From Ramlibacter tataouinensis (GTDB lineage Bacteria > Pseudomonadota > Gammaproteobacteria > Burkholderiales > Burkholderiaceae_C), in assembly GCF_001580455.1 (NCBI RefSeq), contig NZ_CP010951.1, forward strand, positions 1,984,001 through 2,048,000: 64,000 nucleotides of DNA. Reading direction: 5' to 3'. This document shows, piece after piece, positions 25,770 through 34,181 of the stretch. The notes beneath the pieces are model-generated. The model was given only the letters and a program-made list of their open reading frames with translations, did no database searches and was not told the DNA's origin. How positions within the stretch are numbered: the first letter of the stretch is position 1; each line of letters begins with the position of its first letter. The position numbers and the translations under genes are program-made.

Positions 25770-26437
25770 CGATGGTCGGCGGATTTCCTCGAGATCGCCC
25801 ACTGAGTGCCCTCCTGAAATATCAAACTGTACGAGGGCTCCGCCGCAAGGAACTCCCGAACGGCCCGGCAGACTCCGTGATGCCGGTGTGTTGGATCTTC
25901 GCGCCAATCATCTCCTGCAATGATTCCATCGGCCTTGACCTTTCTCTTCAGCAGGGAAATCTCAGCTTTCGTGTCTTCATATGCATGCGTCGAATCGACA
26001 TAGGCCCAGTCCAGATACTCGTCATCGAGCGCACCCAGCGCGGTCACGGAGTCCTGTATATGCAACTCAACCCTGCCGCGCGCGATCTCGTCCTCCAGGG
26101 CAATCACCAGTGCGCCGAGCGATCGGACGCTGGACTTGTCACCGACCGCCCAATGCCACCGCGCCTCGTATTTCCACCAAGGGTCAACCAAGTGCAGTAG
26201 CTTGGGCTGGTTCGCCGCGAGTATGAACTGGGATAGGGTTCCCTTGTAGACGCCCAACTCCACCCCAACGCCATGTTTCGGGATGATCTCCCGAAACAAC
26301 TTCGCGCGAACGCCGATTTCGGTGCCGCTGTCGCTCACGACAACCATCCTTGCTTTCGCAAGAAACGAGAGCGACATCGAGCACGCGGATTGAAGCGGCG
26401 GGAGAAGGCTGGTTCGGAAGAATCGGGCAATGTTCAT
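25766..26437 (-). CDS. SAM-dependent methyltransferase (Methyltransf_24/class I)
   Basis: 223 residues from ATG 26437. The class I motif I is GVGVELGVYKGTLSQFILAA, followed by LVDPWWKYE (motif II-like Asp), DWAYVDSTHAYEDTKAEI (with the metal/active-site DSTHAYE) and DGIIAGDDWREDPTHRHHGV. This arrangement is that of macrocin/sugar O-methyltransferases of the Methyltransf_24 group, so methylation of a sugar hydroxyl of the glycan is a reasonable inference. Both ends overlap neighbours: ATGA with the flippase upstream and GTGA with the dual GT2 downstream. Confidence 0.82.
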   Translation of the reverse strand: MNIARFFRTSLLPPLQSACSMSLSFLAKARMVVVSDSGTEIGVRAKLFREIIPKHGVGVELGVYKGTLSQFILAANQPKLLHLVDPWWKYEARWHWAVGDKSSVRSLGALVIALEDEIARGRVELHIQDSVTALGALDDEYLDWAYVDSTHAYEDTKAEISLLKRKVKADGIIAGDDWREDPTHRHHGVCRAVREFLAAEPSYSLIFQEGTQWAISRKSADHR

Positions 26438-28008
26438 TTTTTTTGGAATACCTCCGCCTGGCGATCTTTAGATGCGGCGCCCCCAGCCTCCCCTCTCGCT
26501 TTCCATACGTTCAAGACGCCCGCCAGACGGCCAATGCGACCGGGCAGCATGGTGACAAGTTCATCAAACAAACCGCGGTACAGGAGCACCAAGACAAGGC
26601 CATAGCAGATCGCCCCGGCTGTCACGATGGCTACCAGCAAACCTGCCGCAGAAAAGTAGGGGGCTAGAGCCAGTCGCACGGCCAAGGCTGCCGCAACCAT
26701 CAGGCCCGTACATACGGTCGCCGGGATCATCGAACCCAGCAACTGCTTCCAGTGTATGCCCACGTAGTGTTGCAACGCCCACATGATCGGCGGCGCCACC
26801 ACGATCACCCGCAGCACATTGCCCCATGCCGCGCCCTCGATCCCGTATCGGCAGAGCACGAACACGATCCCGAAACTCACTCCGAACTCCAGCACGTTCA
26901 GCCACAGCACCGGCCTGGCGTGGCCGACAGCTACCAACGCGTTGCTCTTGAAATAGATCATGGGCATGGAAAGAACGCTCAGGGCCAATACCTGCATCGG
27001 CACGATGCTGGACTCCCATTGATCTCCGAATGCCAGGCGAATGATCTCCGGCGCGACCAGAATCGAACCGATGAAGATGGGATAGATGATCAGCGCGGTC
27101 AAGCGAGCCAGGCGGATGTACGCTGAGCTCAGTGCGATCAAATCCTGCTGCAAGCGGGAAAAGACCGGAAAGGTCACCTGGACCACCGGGCGCATGCCCA
27201 GGTCCAGCAGCGTGTCGAACCCTCGCCAGGCGACCCGCATGTAGCCCAGCGATACAGCGCCCAACACGTGGCCGACCACGAGATCGACGATCCGTTGGTT
27301 GCCCATCCCCAACAGGGTCGAGACGCACAGGGTGGTTCCCATGCGCATCTGGCGCTTGAACTCGGGTACGACGAATGCCAGCGAAGGTGTCCAGCGCGTG
27401 CAGTACCACATCACACCAGTGGTCAAAACAGCCGCCACCAGGCTCTGTGCCACCAGGCTCATGACCCCGAAGCCGGTCGTGGCCATGAGCACGGCGACTC
27501 CCCCGCTGACCAGCGTTCCCGCCATTCCCCTCAGCGCCAGGATCCGAAAACCCATGACACGCCGCAGCAGGGCCTCATGCACGGTCGCCATGGCATTGAT
27601 CGTCGGGACGAGCGCGAGCCACTGCACCACGCGCGCCACCTCCGGTACCTGGAAAAAGGCGCTGATCAGGCCGGCGCCCCCCCAGAGCAGCAAGGTTCCC
27701 AGCAGCCCAAGGGCGAGGCTGCTCCAGAAGGCGGTGCTCGTTTCGTCTTCGCTGAGATCCTTGCGCTGGACGAGCACCTCGATCAGGCCCGCTCGACCGA
27801 TCAGGTTCACGATTTCCAGGAAGATCGCGGCCATGCCCATGATCCCGAACTCCAACGGGGTCAGTTGCCTGGCCAGAATCGCGAAGATCAATAGCGACAG
27901 GACTTGCTGTGAGCCGGAGGCGACGATCGACCACATCACCCCGTTCGCAGCCTGGCGCTGCAACCCTGGTGTCGATGGCACGGTTTCCAACGAGCGTGTC
28001 GATGTCAT
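26434..28008 (-). CDS. Wzx-type polysaccharide flippase (MOP superfamily)
   Basis: About 524 residues from ATG 28008 (MTSTRSLETVPSTPGLQRQA); a TTG at 28041 would lengthen it into the preceding gene. 12-14 membrane segments, with the family N-terminus GVMWSIVASGSQQVLSLLIF and ILARQLTPLEFGIMGMAAIF, and the later RPVVQVTFPVFSRLQQDL segment that marks the lipopolysaccharide-biosynthesis (WzxC-like) branch. It would move an undecaprenyl-linked oligosaccharide to the periplasmic face, where the PglL-like ligase could use it (inference from context). The stop overlaps the methyltransferase start (ATGA). Confidence 0.9.
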   Translation of the reverse strand: MTSTRSLETVPSTPGLQRQAANGVMWSIVASGSQQVLSLLIFAILARQLTPLEFGIMGMAAIFLEIVNLIGRAGLIEVLVQRKDLSEDETSTAFWSSLALGLLGTLLLWGGAGLISAFFQVPEVARVVQWLALVPTINAMATVHEALLRRVMGFRILALRGMAGTLVSGGVAVLMATTGFGVMSLVAQSLVAAVLTTGVMWYCTRWTPSLAFVVPEFKRQMRMGTTLCVSTLLGMGNQRIVDLVVGHVLGAVSLGYMRVAWRGFDTLLDLGMRPVVQVTFPVFSRLQQDLIALSSAYIRLARLTALIIYPIFIGSILVAPEIIRLAFGDQWESSIVPMQVLALSVLSMPMIYFKSNALVAVGHARPVLWLNVLEFGVSFGIVFVLCRYGIEGAAWGNVLRVIVVAPPIMWALQHYVGIHWKQLLGSMIPATVCTGLMVAAALAVRLALAPYFSAAGLLVAIVTAGAICYGLVLVLLYRGLFDELVTMLPGRIGRLAGVLNVWKARGEAGGAASKDRQAEVFQKK

Positions 28009-28025
28009 GGCGTAGGGATGCCGGG

Positions 28026-28979
28026 CTATCGTTGCCGCCAAGAGGCCGCCGCGACGCCCTTCACTTTTTCGACGGCGAGCCGCCAGGCCGCCGCGGGATG
28101 GCGCCGCAGCATCATCAGCGCATGGAAGAGACCGCGTTCGCGTCTAACGTGGATGGCGTCATGCATGGCCTTGCAGGTTGAGAGGCGTCGCTGCAGCGAC
28201 CTGAGGACTCGGACCTGATGGGGCAGCAGTGCGCTTCTGTAGCGACTGACCAGCTCCTGCACCGAGGCGGAGGAGTCGTGCAGGCTTGGCTGCGTCGCGG
28301 AAAACCTGGATGCCTGCTTCGAGATCGGGCCGAAACGCATCGTATAGACGTACTGCGCGCGAGGCGACAACCAGACGGTGGCGCCGCACAACAAGGCGGA
28401 TGCAAGCAGGAAGAAATCCTCCATGTAGCGGTACTGCACGGGGTACTGCAGGCCGTTCCTGCGCAGGAAGTCCCGTCGCCATATCGGCTGAACCCATCCC
28501 AAGGGATAGGTCTCCAGGGACGCATCGCTGGAGAGCAGCATGTCCAGGGTCAGCGCCTGCTCCTGCGTCCAGCCGAAGGCGGGAGGCAAATGCTGGTCGG
28601 CCCCCAGGTCGTAGAGAACGAGATCGTCCGCCACCATGTCGGCACCCCGGCGTGCCGCCAACTCCAGAAGATGGCCCAGCCTATTGGGCAGGAAGACATC
28701 GTCCGCATCCAGGATGGCGATCCAGTCTCCCCGCGCTTCGGCGAGGCCGCGGTTGCGTGCGGCCGATGGCCCCTGATTGCGAGGCAGCGCGAACACGCGG
28801 ATGCGCGAATCGCGTAAAGCCATCTTCTGTGCGACGGCCACGGTGCTGTCGCTTGAGCCGTCATCGACGATCACAATCTCGAAGTTTTGAAGGTCCTGCG
28901 TCAGTACGGACTCGACCGTCCGGGCCAGGCAGGCCTGCACGTTGTATGCCGCGATGACGACGGAGACCTGCGGGTTCAT
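28026..28979 (-). CDS. Glycosyltransferase family 2
   Basis: 317 residues from ATG 28979, which overlaps the upstream TGA (ATGA). The GT-A domain shows PQVSVVIAAYNVQACLARTV at the N-terminus, FEIVIVDDGSSDSTVAVAQK, the nucleotide-sugar/metal motif DWIAILDADDVFLPNRLGHL, and an acceptor region with YRYMEDFFLLASAL (the ED catalytic base position). A C-terminal basic helical tail (VLRSLQRRLSTCKAMHDAI) probably lies on the membrane. Sugar specificity unknown. It is followed by the flippase after a 17-bp gap with no good ribosome-binding site. Confidence 0.88.
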   Translation of the reverse strand: MNPQVSVVIAAYNVQACLARTVESVLTQDLQNFEIVIVDDGSSDSTVAVAQKMALRDSRIRVFALPRNQGPSAARNRGLAEARGDWIAILDADDVFLPNRLGHLLELAARRGADMVADDLVLYDLGADQHLPPAFGWTQEQALTLDMLLSSDASLETYPLGWVQPIWRRDFLRRNGLQYPVQYRYMEDFFLLASALLCGATVWLSPRAQYVYTMRFGPISKQASRFSATQPSLHDSSASVQELVSRYRSALLPHQVRVLRSLQRRLSTCKAMHDAIHVRRERGLFHALMMLRRHPAAAWRLAVEKVKGVAAASWRQR

Positions 28980-29653
28980 GGTTTGGCCGCCGTCACGAAA
29001 TAGCCGGCGGTTTCCCGATCCTCCGGCCACCAGCGATCCATGACAGGCGCCAGGCTCTGGTTGATCCACCAGAACGGAATCAGCGCGGCGCGGACCAGCA
29101 GTTTGACGTGATGCGGCCCGCGGACCAGTCGCGTGGTCTGGTAGTTGAGTTTGAGGAACCACATGGACCAGAAGCCGGTGCTGGGGGCCACTCGAATGTC
29201 CGTGAATCCCGCTCGCTTCAAGAGGTACTCGAGCCCGTGTCGCGTGTACCGGTAGTAGTCCCAGGGTTCTTCGTGGACCCACCATTGGAACGGCACGGAA
29301 AGCGTCAGCTGTCCGCCCCGGCGCAGAATGCGAAACGCCTCGGCCAGCATCATGCGCGGCTCCGCCAAGTGCTCCATCACCTCGAAACTGACGACATGGT
29401 CGGCAGACTCGTCATCCAGCGGGAGCGACTGGTTCAGGTCGGCGACAATGTCTGCGTGGCTACCGTGTAAGGTATTGCCCCAGTCGACGCCAAGGTACCG
29501 GGAGGCGTGCGCCAGGATGTCCGCCTCGAAAGGGCGCGTGCCACAGCCCAGATCGAGAACCAGCCCCGCCAAGTGGGGCAGGCGTTCCCGGACCTTATCG
29601 TTGATGGCCTTTTTCATCAGCCAGTTGTGGGTGAGCCTGTTTTCGGCGTACAT
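28976..29653 (-). CDS. SAM-dependent methyltransferase (Methyltransf_11-like)
   Basis: 225 residues from ATG 29653. Motif I is GLVLDLGCGTRPFEADILAH, followed by YLGVDWGN, ADIVADLNQSLPLDDESADH, VVSFEVMEHLAEPRMMLAEA and the RRGGQLTLSVPFQWWVHEEP segment. C-terminal aromatic and hydrophobic stretches (SMWFLKLNYQTTRL, LIPFWWINQSLAPVMDRWW) suggest membrane association, as in methyltransferases acting on lipid-linked glycans. The target is unknown; a terminal sugar or lipid-linked intermediate is plausible. It overlaps the GT2 gene downstream (ATGA) and lies 16 bp after the GT4 gene upstream. Confidence 0.85.
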   Translation of the reverse strand: MYAENRLTHNWLMKKAINDKVRERLPHLAGLVLDLGCGTRPFEADILAHASRYLGVDWGNTLHGSHADIVADLNQSLPLDDESADHVVSFEVMEHLAEPRMMLAEAFRILRRGGQLTLSVPFQWWVHEEPWDYYRYTRHGLEYLLKRAGFTDIRVAPSTGFWSMWFLKLNYQTTRLVRGPHHVKLLVRAALIPFWWINQSLAPVMDRWWPEDRETAGYFVTAAKP

Positions 29654-29669
29654 CGTGACTTCGTTGAGT

Positions 29670-30821
29670 TCAGTGCTGCCCCGCGTGGGCCAGCCGCTCG
29701 TAGACGGACTCGAGTTCCCTCGAATGATTCCGAAGATCGAATGCACTGGCCGCAAATTGCACGGCCTCGACCGAGGCGCGCGCCGCGGCAGCGCTGTCGC
29801 ACAGCAATCTTCGCAACGCGACCACAAGATCGTCCATCGCGCCTTCCTTGAACGCGATCCCGGTCTTGCCGTCCTGCAGTCCTTCGTCGACGCCCCCCCG
29901 CGCCGAGGTGACAACGGGCACGCCCGTCGCCTGGGCCTCGAGCAACGAGATCGGCAAGCCCTCCGCATCGCCGTTGCCGGCGGTGACGCTGGGCAAGCAG
30001 AACACTCGCGCCTCGTGCATTTGCATGAGCACCTGGTCCCACGACCGTGCGCCCAAAAAGGAAACGGGAACGGCGAGTTCACCTGCCAGCTGTTGGGCCT
30101 CGGCCAGGAGGGGCCCATCCCCGACCATGACCAGCTCGGCGTCGGGCACTTCGCTGCGAACCTTAGCGAAAGCCCGGATCATGAGCAAAGGCGCCTTTTT
30201 TTCGACCATCCTGCCGACGAAAAGGATGCGCTTGGCCCGTTTGGCCAGCGCAAGCCCACCCGGCTGGAAGCGCCGGATATCGACGCCGATATAGGCCGTC
30301 GAAATCTTGTCTTCGGGAATCCCGTAATCGATGGCACGGCGCTTGACGGCCCGCGATACGGCAATGAAGCTGACCTTTGGCTCCCGGGCCATTTGCAGCA
30401 GGCGTCGCGGGTAGACACGCTTGCGAAGGCCGCCGTGCCCTGCCTCCCACCACTCGCGATGGATGTTGATATCGTAGCCATGAAGCGTCACGACCATCGG
30501 CAAGCCCGCTGCCTTCACGCTGGGCCAGACCTCGGTGGCGTCGGTGCCGAAGTGGGTGTGCACTAGGTCCACGTGCAGCGCTTTCAGCTGCGCCACCAGT
30601 CGGGGATCGGGCAGTGACAGCCAGAACCGCAACGCGCTGACGACCCGATGAGGTGTGTCGGGCACGATTTCGTGGGGGATGCCTGGCGTCGGCAGGCCGC
30701 CTTCGACTCGCCGTCGCCCCACCAGAACGGGCTGCCAACGTGCAAGCGAGTCAGCCTGGTCACGTACGAAGGTCTCCGAGATCGGCAGCAGATCGGCGCG
30801 GAAGATGGCAACGCGTTTCAT
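29670..30821 (-). CDS. Glycosyltransferase family 4
   Basis: 383 residues from ATG 30821, which overlaps the TGA of the preceding GT4 gene (ATGA). The GT-B fold has MKRVAIFRADLLPISETFVR at the N-terminus, HTHFGTDATEVW and VTLHGYDINIHREWW in the acceptor domain, and ILFVGRMVEKKAPLLMIRAF, MVGDGPLLAEAQQLAGEL and a donor-site EX7E region ending EGLPISLLEAQATGVPVVTS. The HGYDI and E-G-L-P-I-S-L-L-E-A motifs resemble colanic-acid WcaL/AmsK-type galactosyltransferases. The sugar is not assignable. Confidence 0.88.
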   Translation of the reverse strand: MKRVAIFRADLLPISETFVRDQADSLARWQPVLVGRRRVEGGLPTPGIPHEIVPDTPHRVVSALRFWLSLPDPRLVAQLKALHVDLVHTHFGTDATEVWPSVKAAGLPMVVTLHGYDINIHREWWEAGHGGLRKRVYPRRLLQMAREPKVSFIAVSRAVKRRAIDYGIPEDKISTAYIGVDIRRFQPGGLALAKRAKRILFVGRMVEKKAPLLMIRAFAKVRSEVPDAELVMVGDGPLLAEAQQLAGELAVPVSFLGARSWDQVLMQMHEARVFCLPSVTAGNGDAEGLPISLLEAQATGVPVVTSARGGVDEGLQDGKTGIAFKEGAMDDLVVALRRLLCDSAAAARASVEAVQFAASAFDLRNHSRELESVYERLAHAGQH

Positions 30822-32170
30822 GTCCGGACGGACGTGCGCGCAGGGGGCGTGCGACTTGGCACCGGACCCGCAGCGTCGCAATCGGGTACGCGAAGATTCG
30901 TCGCCCCCAGGAGGTCGCTGATGACGTGCAAACATTGGAGGGCACTGTCGCGCCAAAAAAACGCGGCCATCGGCGCTGCGAGTGCGCGCCGGTCCTGCTG
31001 CGAGTGCTTGATCAAGAGCGACGTCAGTTCCTCGACCGAATTGGCCGCGTGCAGCCAAACCCCCTCGTCCGCAAGCTCCCGGAAGGCCGGCAAGTCGCTG
31101 GCGATCACAGGGCAGCCGCGTGTCCTTGCTTCGACCAAGGGCAATCCGAAACCCTCCGCGAGGGACGGGAAGACCAATGCCCGCGAGTGCTCGTAGGCAT
31201 GGGTGAGCTCGTCGTCGCTGGCATCGGTGACGACACGCAGCCTGCGACCGTTCTCAGGGTGACGTTTGGCGCGTTCGAGAAAAACTCGTCCGTCGGCGGT
31301 CGGGCGCCCGATGATCAGAAGCCGCAGGTCGTGGCCGGCAAGCCAGAGTTGTTCGAACACCCCAAGCAGCCACGCATGATTCTTTCTCGGCTCGAGCGAA
31401 CCGACTGCGGTGAACGTGGGCGTGTTGCTCAGGAAGGTCTGGATGCTCGCCCGCACCTGGCCGGTCGCGCCCGGGTGAGACGAAGCGGGATCGCAGCCCA
31501 GGCGGAAACTGCCCGTCGGCGGCAGGCTGAGATTGCGATGCGCCGTGTACACCCGCAGCTCGCGCTCGGTGGCCCGGGAGTTGCAGACCACTGCGTCGCA
31601 GCACGCCAGCATCTGGACCAGCCATTGCTCGAACAGGCGCGACACCAGCGGCACACAGTGCTCGGGATGCGTCAGCGGAATCAGGTCGTGGACCATGAGG
31701 ACCGGCCTGGCGCCCTGGGCCCGCGCGAGCTGCGCCGCACGCCAGGAGGGGTAGTACCAGGCTGCATCGGCCAGAAGCAGCACGTCGCCGGGCGCGTGCA
31801 CTGCGGGCTCCGCGCTCGCGCTCAATTGGTCGAAGGTCCAGCGGCTATAGGCCTGCCATGCCGTCTCGAGCAGCGGCAGCGGGATCGAGCGTGTGGCCAG
31901 TTCGCGCGCCCGGCCACCCGTCACCCTGCTCAGCACCTGCGAGGCCACACTTTCTTGCACACCGGCGTTCGGGTTCTCCTGTCCTCCGGACTGCGCGAGC
32001 CTGAATCCTTTGCTGTGCGTCGCTACCGGCTGGCAGGTCCATCCTGCGTGCATGGCCGCGTTCTGGAACTCCCCCAAGAGGCGCCGAACGACCCGGGTGA
32101 CCCCGGTGCTTCCACGTTGGGTGCGGGTGTAGCTGACGTCCACGAGCAGACGTTGGAACGGCAGGTTCAC
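30818..32170 (-). CDS. Glycosyltransferase family 4
   Basis: 450 residues from GTG 32170 (GTGA overlap with the preceding stop). The acceptor domain contains LLVDVSYTRTQRGSTGVTRV, PVLMVHDLIPLTHPEHCVPL and CDAVVCNSRATERELRVYTA. The C-terminal donor domain has FTAVGSLEPRKNHAWLLGVF, LIIGRPTADGRVFLERAKRH, and ALVFPSLAEGFGLPLVEART, the standard GT4 EGFGLP-x-x-E motif. The LEPRKNH phrase is typical of mannosyltransferase-like GT4 enzymes. Sugar unknown. Part of the continuous overlap chain of the glycan operon. Confidence 0.88.
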   Translation of the reverse strand: MNLPFQRLLVDVSYTRTQRGSTGVTRVVRRLLGEFQNAAMHAGWTCQPVATHSKGFRLAQSGGQENPNAGVQESVASQVLSRVTGGRARELATRSIPLPLLETAWQAYSRWTFDQLSASAEPAVHAPGDVLLLADAAWYYPSWRAAQLARAQGARPVLMVHDLIPLTHPEHCVPLVSRLFEQWLVQMLACCDAVVCNSRATERELRVYTAHRNLSLPPTGSFRLGCDPASSHPGATGQVRASIQTFLSNTPTFTAVGSLEPRKNHAWLLGVFEQLWLAGHDLRLLIIGRPTADGRVFLERAKRHPENGRRLRVVTDASDDELTHAYEHSRALVFPSLAEGFGLPLVEARTRGCPVIASDLPAFRELADEGVWLHAANSVEELTSLLIKHSQQDRRALAAPMAAFFWRDSALQCLHVISDLLGATNLRVPDCDAAGPVPSRTPPARTSVRT

Positions 32171-33354
32171 AGCTCGCGTTCCCAGGGCAGGCCGGATCGC
32201 CCGCGAATGTTGCTGCAGTCGACGCGGGCTTTTCCGCCCATCACTTCCGCAACGGTTCCGATTCGCGACGGGCTGATCGATCGCTTGTACCTGTACAGCA
32301 CGACCTCGTCGTCCATGACGTACACCTTCATGTCCGCCTCGAAGTATTCGCGCATCTCACCGCCATGAATTGCTTGGGTGGATGCTTCGCCCGGACGGAA
32401 GAATCGCGGGCAAATCGTTTCGACCTTGCGGAATACGGCGTCGAACCGGGTCTGGGATATCTTCGGCCTGGACACCGCGACAGGGTAGCGCAGCGGACAA
32501 GCCCAGAACCCGGCCACCGTCGCATTGCCGGTCGCCCTGGCCTGCTGAAAGGCCGGCGAGGATGCCAGGCTTTCCGAAGGCAGCAGCCGGCAATTGGGGG
32601 GCTGGTCCACGGCCAGGGCGTGCGGTTCCAGCAACAGGTTGATCCCGCGAATGGCCTCGCCATCGGGCAAGCTTTCTGCCGTGGCATGCTCTGGAATCAC
32701 AGGCACGATCAACTGGGGCATTGCCTTGGACAGCAGGACGTGCGCGCGACGGCCCACGGCCGTCTTGTGCCGGTCGGTCGTCAGTGTGGTGACGCTGAGC
32801 CAGCTGGAATCCGGGTGAAGCTGCGGTGCGATCAGGGCGTAGGAGATGCTCGACATCGTGACGTAGGTCCCGGGACGCGTCCTCATGTCCTCGGGGAGTT
32901 CGACCTTGAAGTAAGGGGCCTCCTTCCACGGCAGCAGGCCCCACTGGCGGATGGAGTCGCTCTGGTAGACGGCGAATGCCTGCACCGCGATCAGGCAGGC
33001 GCCCGCCGCTAGGCGAAAGCCCCGCGTTGCCGGCATCAGGTGGACCAGCGCCAAGCACAGCGGACCGACCGCCAGCAGAAAGACCATGAAGTAGCGGCCA
33101 TTGCCCGTCGTCATCAGCCAGGGGACGAAGGCCAGTGCGGTGATGGCCAGGAGCAGGGTCACCGGCCTCAACGGCAGCTCGGGTCGGTGTCGTTTCAGGA
33201 GCAGCAGCGCCGGCAAGATCGCCAACAGCGACAACACGAACATGAAGCGGAAATCCGGCGCCATGGTCTCGATGTAGACCCCGCCGTCGGGGGCTGCCAT
33301 GGCGAGCGGGCGCAGCAAGGCGTCACGCCAGGTGTCCGGCACGAACCGAATCAT
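32167..33354 (-). CDS. Membrane protein, C-terminal part of an apparently split polytopic enzyme
   Basis: 395 residues from ATG 33354, whose ATG overlaps the TGA of the previous frame (ATGA, 33351-33354). It opens MIRFVPDTWRDALLRPLAMA, which reads as the middle of a long membrane protein rather than a natural N-terminus. Three or four membrane segments follow (FMFVLSLLAILPALLLLK, PVTLLLAITALAFVPWLMTT, YFMVFLLAVGPLCLALVHLM, FRLAAGACLIAVQAFAVYQ), then a long soluble periplasmic C-terminus. With the preceding 276-codon frame it makes about 670 residues, the shape of a GT39/ArnT-like or Wzy-like integral membrane protein. It may still be translated by reinitiation as two chains. Confidence 0.6.
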   Translation of the reverse strand: MIRFVPDTWRDALLRPLAMAAPDGGVYIETMAPDFRFMFVLSLLAILPALLLLKRHRPELPLRPVTLLLAITALAFVPWLMTTGNGRYFMVFLLAVGPLCLALVHLMPATRGFRLAAGACLIAVQAFAVYQSDSIRQWGLLPWKEAPYFKVELPEDMRTRPGTYVTMSSISYALIAPQLHPDSSWLSVTTLTTDRHKTAVGRRAHVLLSKAMPQLIVPVIPEHATAESLPDGEAIRGINLLLEPHALAVDQPPNCRLLPSESLASSPAFQQARATGNATVAGFWACPLRYPVAVSRPKISQTRFDAVFRKVETICPRFFRPGEASTQAIHGGEMREYFEADMKVYVMDDEVVLYRYKRSISPSRIGTVAEVMGGKARVDCSNIRGRSGLPWEREL

Positions 33355-34181
33355 CTCTTCCAGCCCGCGGCTTCGCGAATGGGAGCGAAGTGGCCGTCAT
33401 AAAAGGGATAGATGGGGTTGCCGAACTCCTGCCAGAGCGCGAGCCCCCATGAGGCATAGACCAGGCACAAGCCCAGCATGGTCATCGCGCAGCCGAGCGC
33501 CACGAGCAGGATCCGCTTGCCGATCGCGCCCGGGCTCGCCAGCAGCCAGGCCAAGGGCATGGCGACCAGGACCAAAGGCCCGTTACTCAGCTTGAAGGCG
33601 ATCGAGGCGCCCGCCAGGAGGCCGGACAAGGCGACGCTGCGCGCCGGCGTGAACCAGGACGGGCGGTTCGCATCCAGCGGCACAAGCGCCAGGGCCAAGC
33701 ACCAGACCAGGGGGGCGGCCGCCATCAGGTCGTTGGAAGTCGAATCGAACTGCGACAACACGACCCCCGTCATGAAGGCCATCGCCACCGCCATGGCGCG
33801 CATCAGGGCGTCGAAAACGGTCGCCCCGGGCATGCAAAGGCGCGCCAGCATCCAGACCGGCGGCACGGTGACCAGGTGCAGGCTCGCCAGTGCCACGCCG
33901 GCCCAGACGCCCGACCACCCCATGACGGCCATCTTGTAGACCGGCCAGTAGAGATAGGGGTACTGGTAGGCCTGCCCGCCGGCGGCGAACAGGTCGCGGT
34001 CGAAGCGCGGCTCCTGCGCGACCCAACCCAGGTAGATGTGGTGGTTCAGCGCGTCCCAGCTCAGGCCGATGGCGCCTTCGGCCAGGGGAATCCCGATGAA
34101 GCCGAGCCAGGCCAGGAGGCACACCACCGGCAGTTCCCAGCGCAGCGCCTCGCGCGGCAGCCGGCGCTCCAACGAACTCAT
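33351..34181 (-). CDS. Membrane protein, N-terminal part of an apparently split polytopic enzyme
   Basis: 276 residues from ATG 34181 (ATGA overlap with the preceding GT2 gene). About six or seven membrane segments; an early periplasmic loop carries acidic and aromatic residues (GLSWDALNHHIYLGWVAQEP), as in GT-C glycosyltransferases where such a loop holds the catalytic Asp. It ends abruptly after GNPIYPFYDGHFAPIREAAG then WKR. The GNPI-x-P-F/Y-Y phrase is normally followed in such proteins by an -RF-x-P- segment that here occurs in the next frame. I read the pair as one gene broken by a one-base shift near 33355, though genuine two-subunit translation cannot be excluded. Confidence 0.6.
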   Translation of the reverse strand: MSSLERRLPREALRWELPVVCLLAWLGFIGIPLAEGAIGLSWDALNHHIYLGWVAQEPRFDRDLFAAGGQAYQYPYLYWPVYKMAVMGWSGVWAGVALASLHLVTVPPVWMLARLCMPGATVFDALMRAMAVAMAFMTGVVLSQFDSTSNDLMAAAPLVWCLALALVPLDANRPSWFTPARSVALSGLLAGASIAFKLSNGPLVLVAMPLAWLLASPGAIGKRILLVALGCAMTMLGLCLVYASWGLALWQEFGNPIYPFYDGHFAPIREAAGWKR

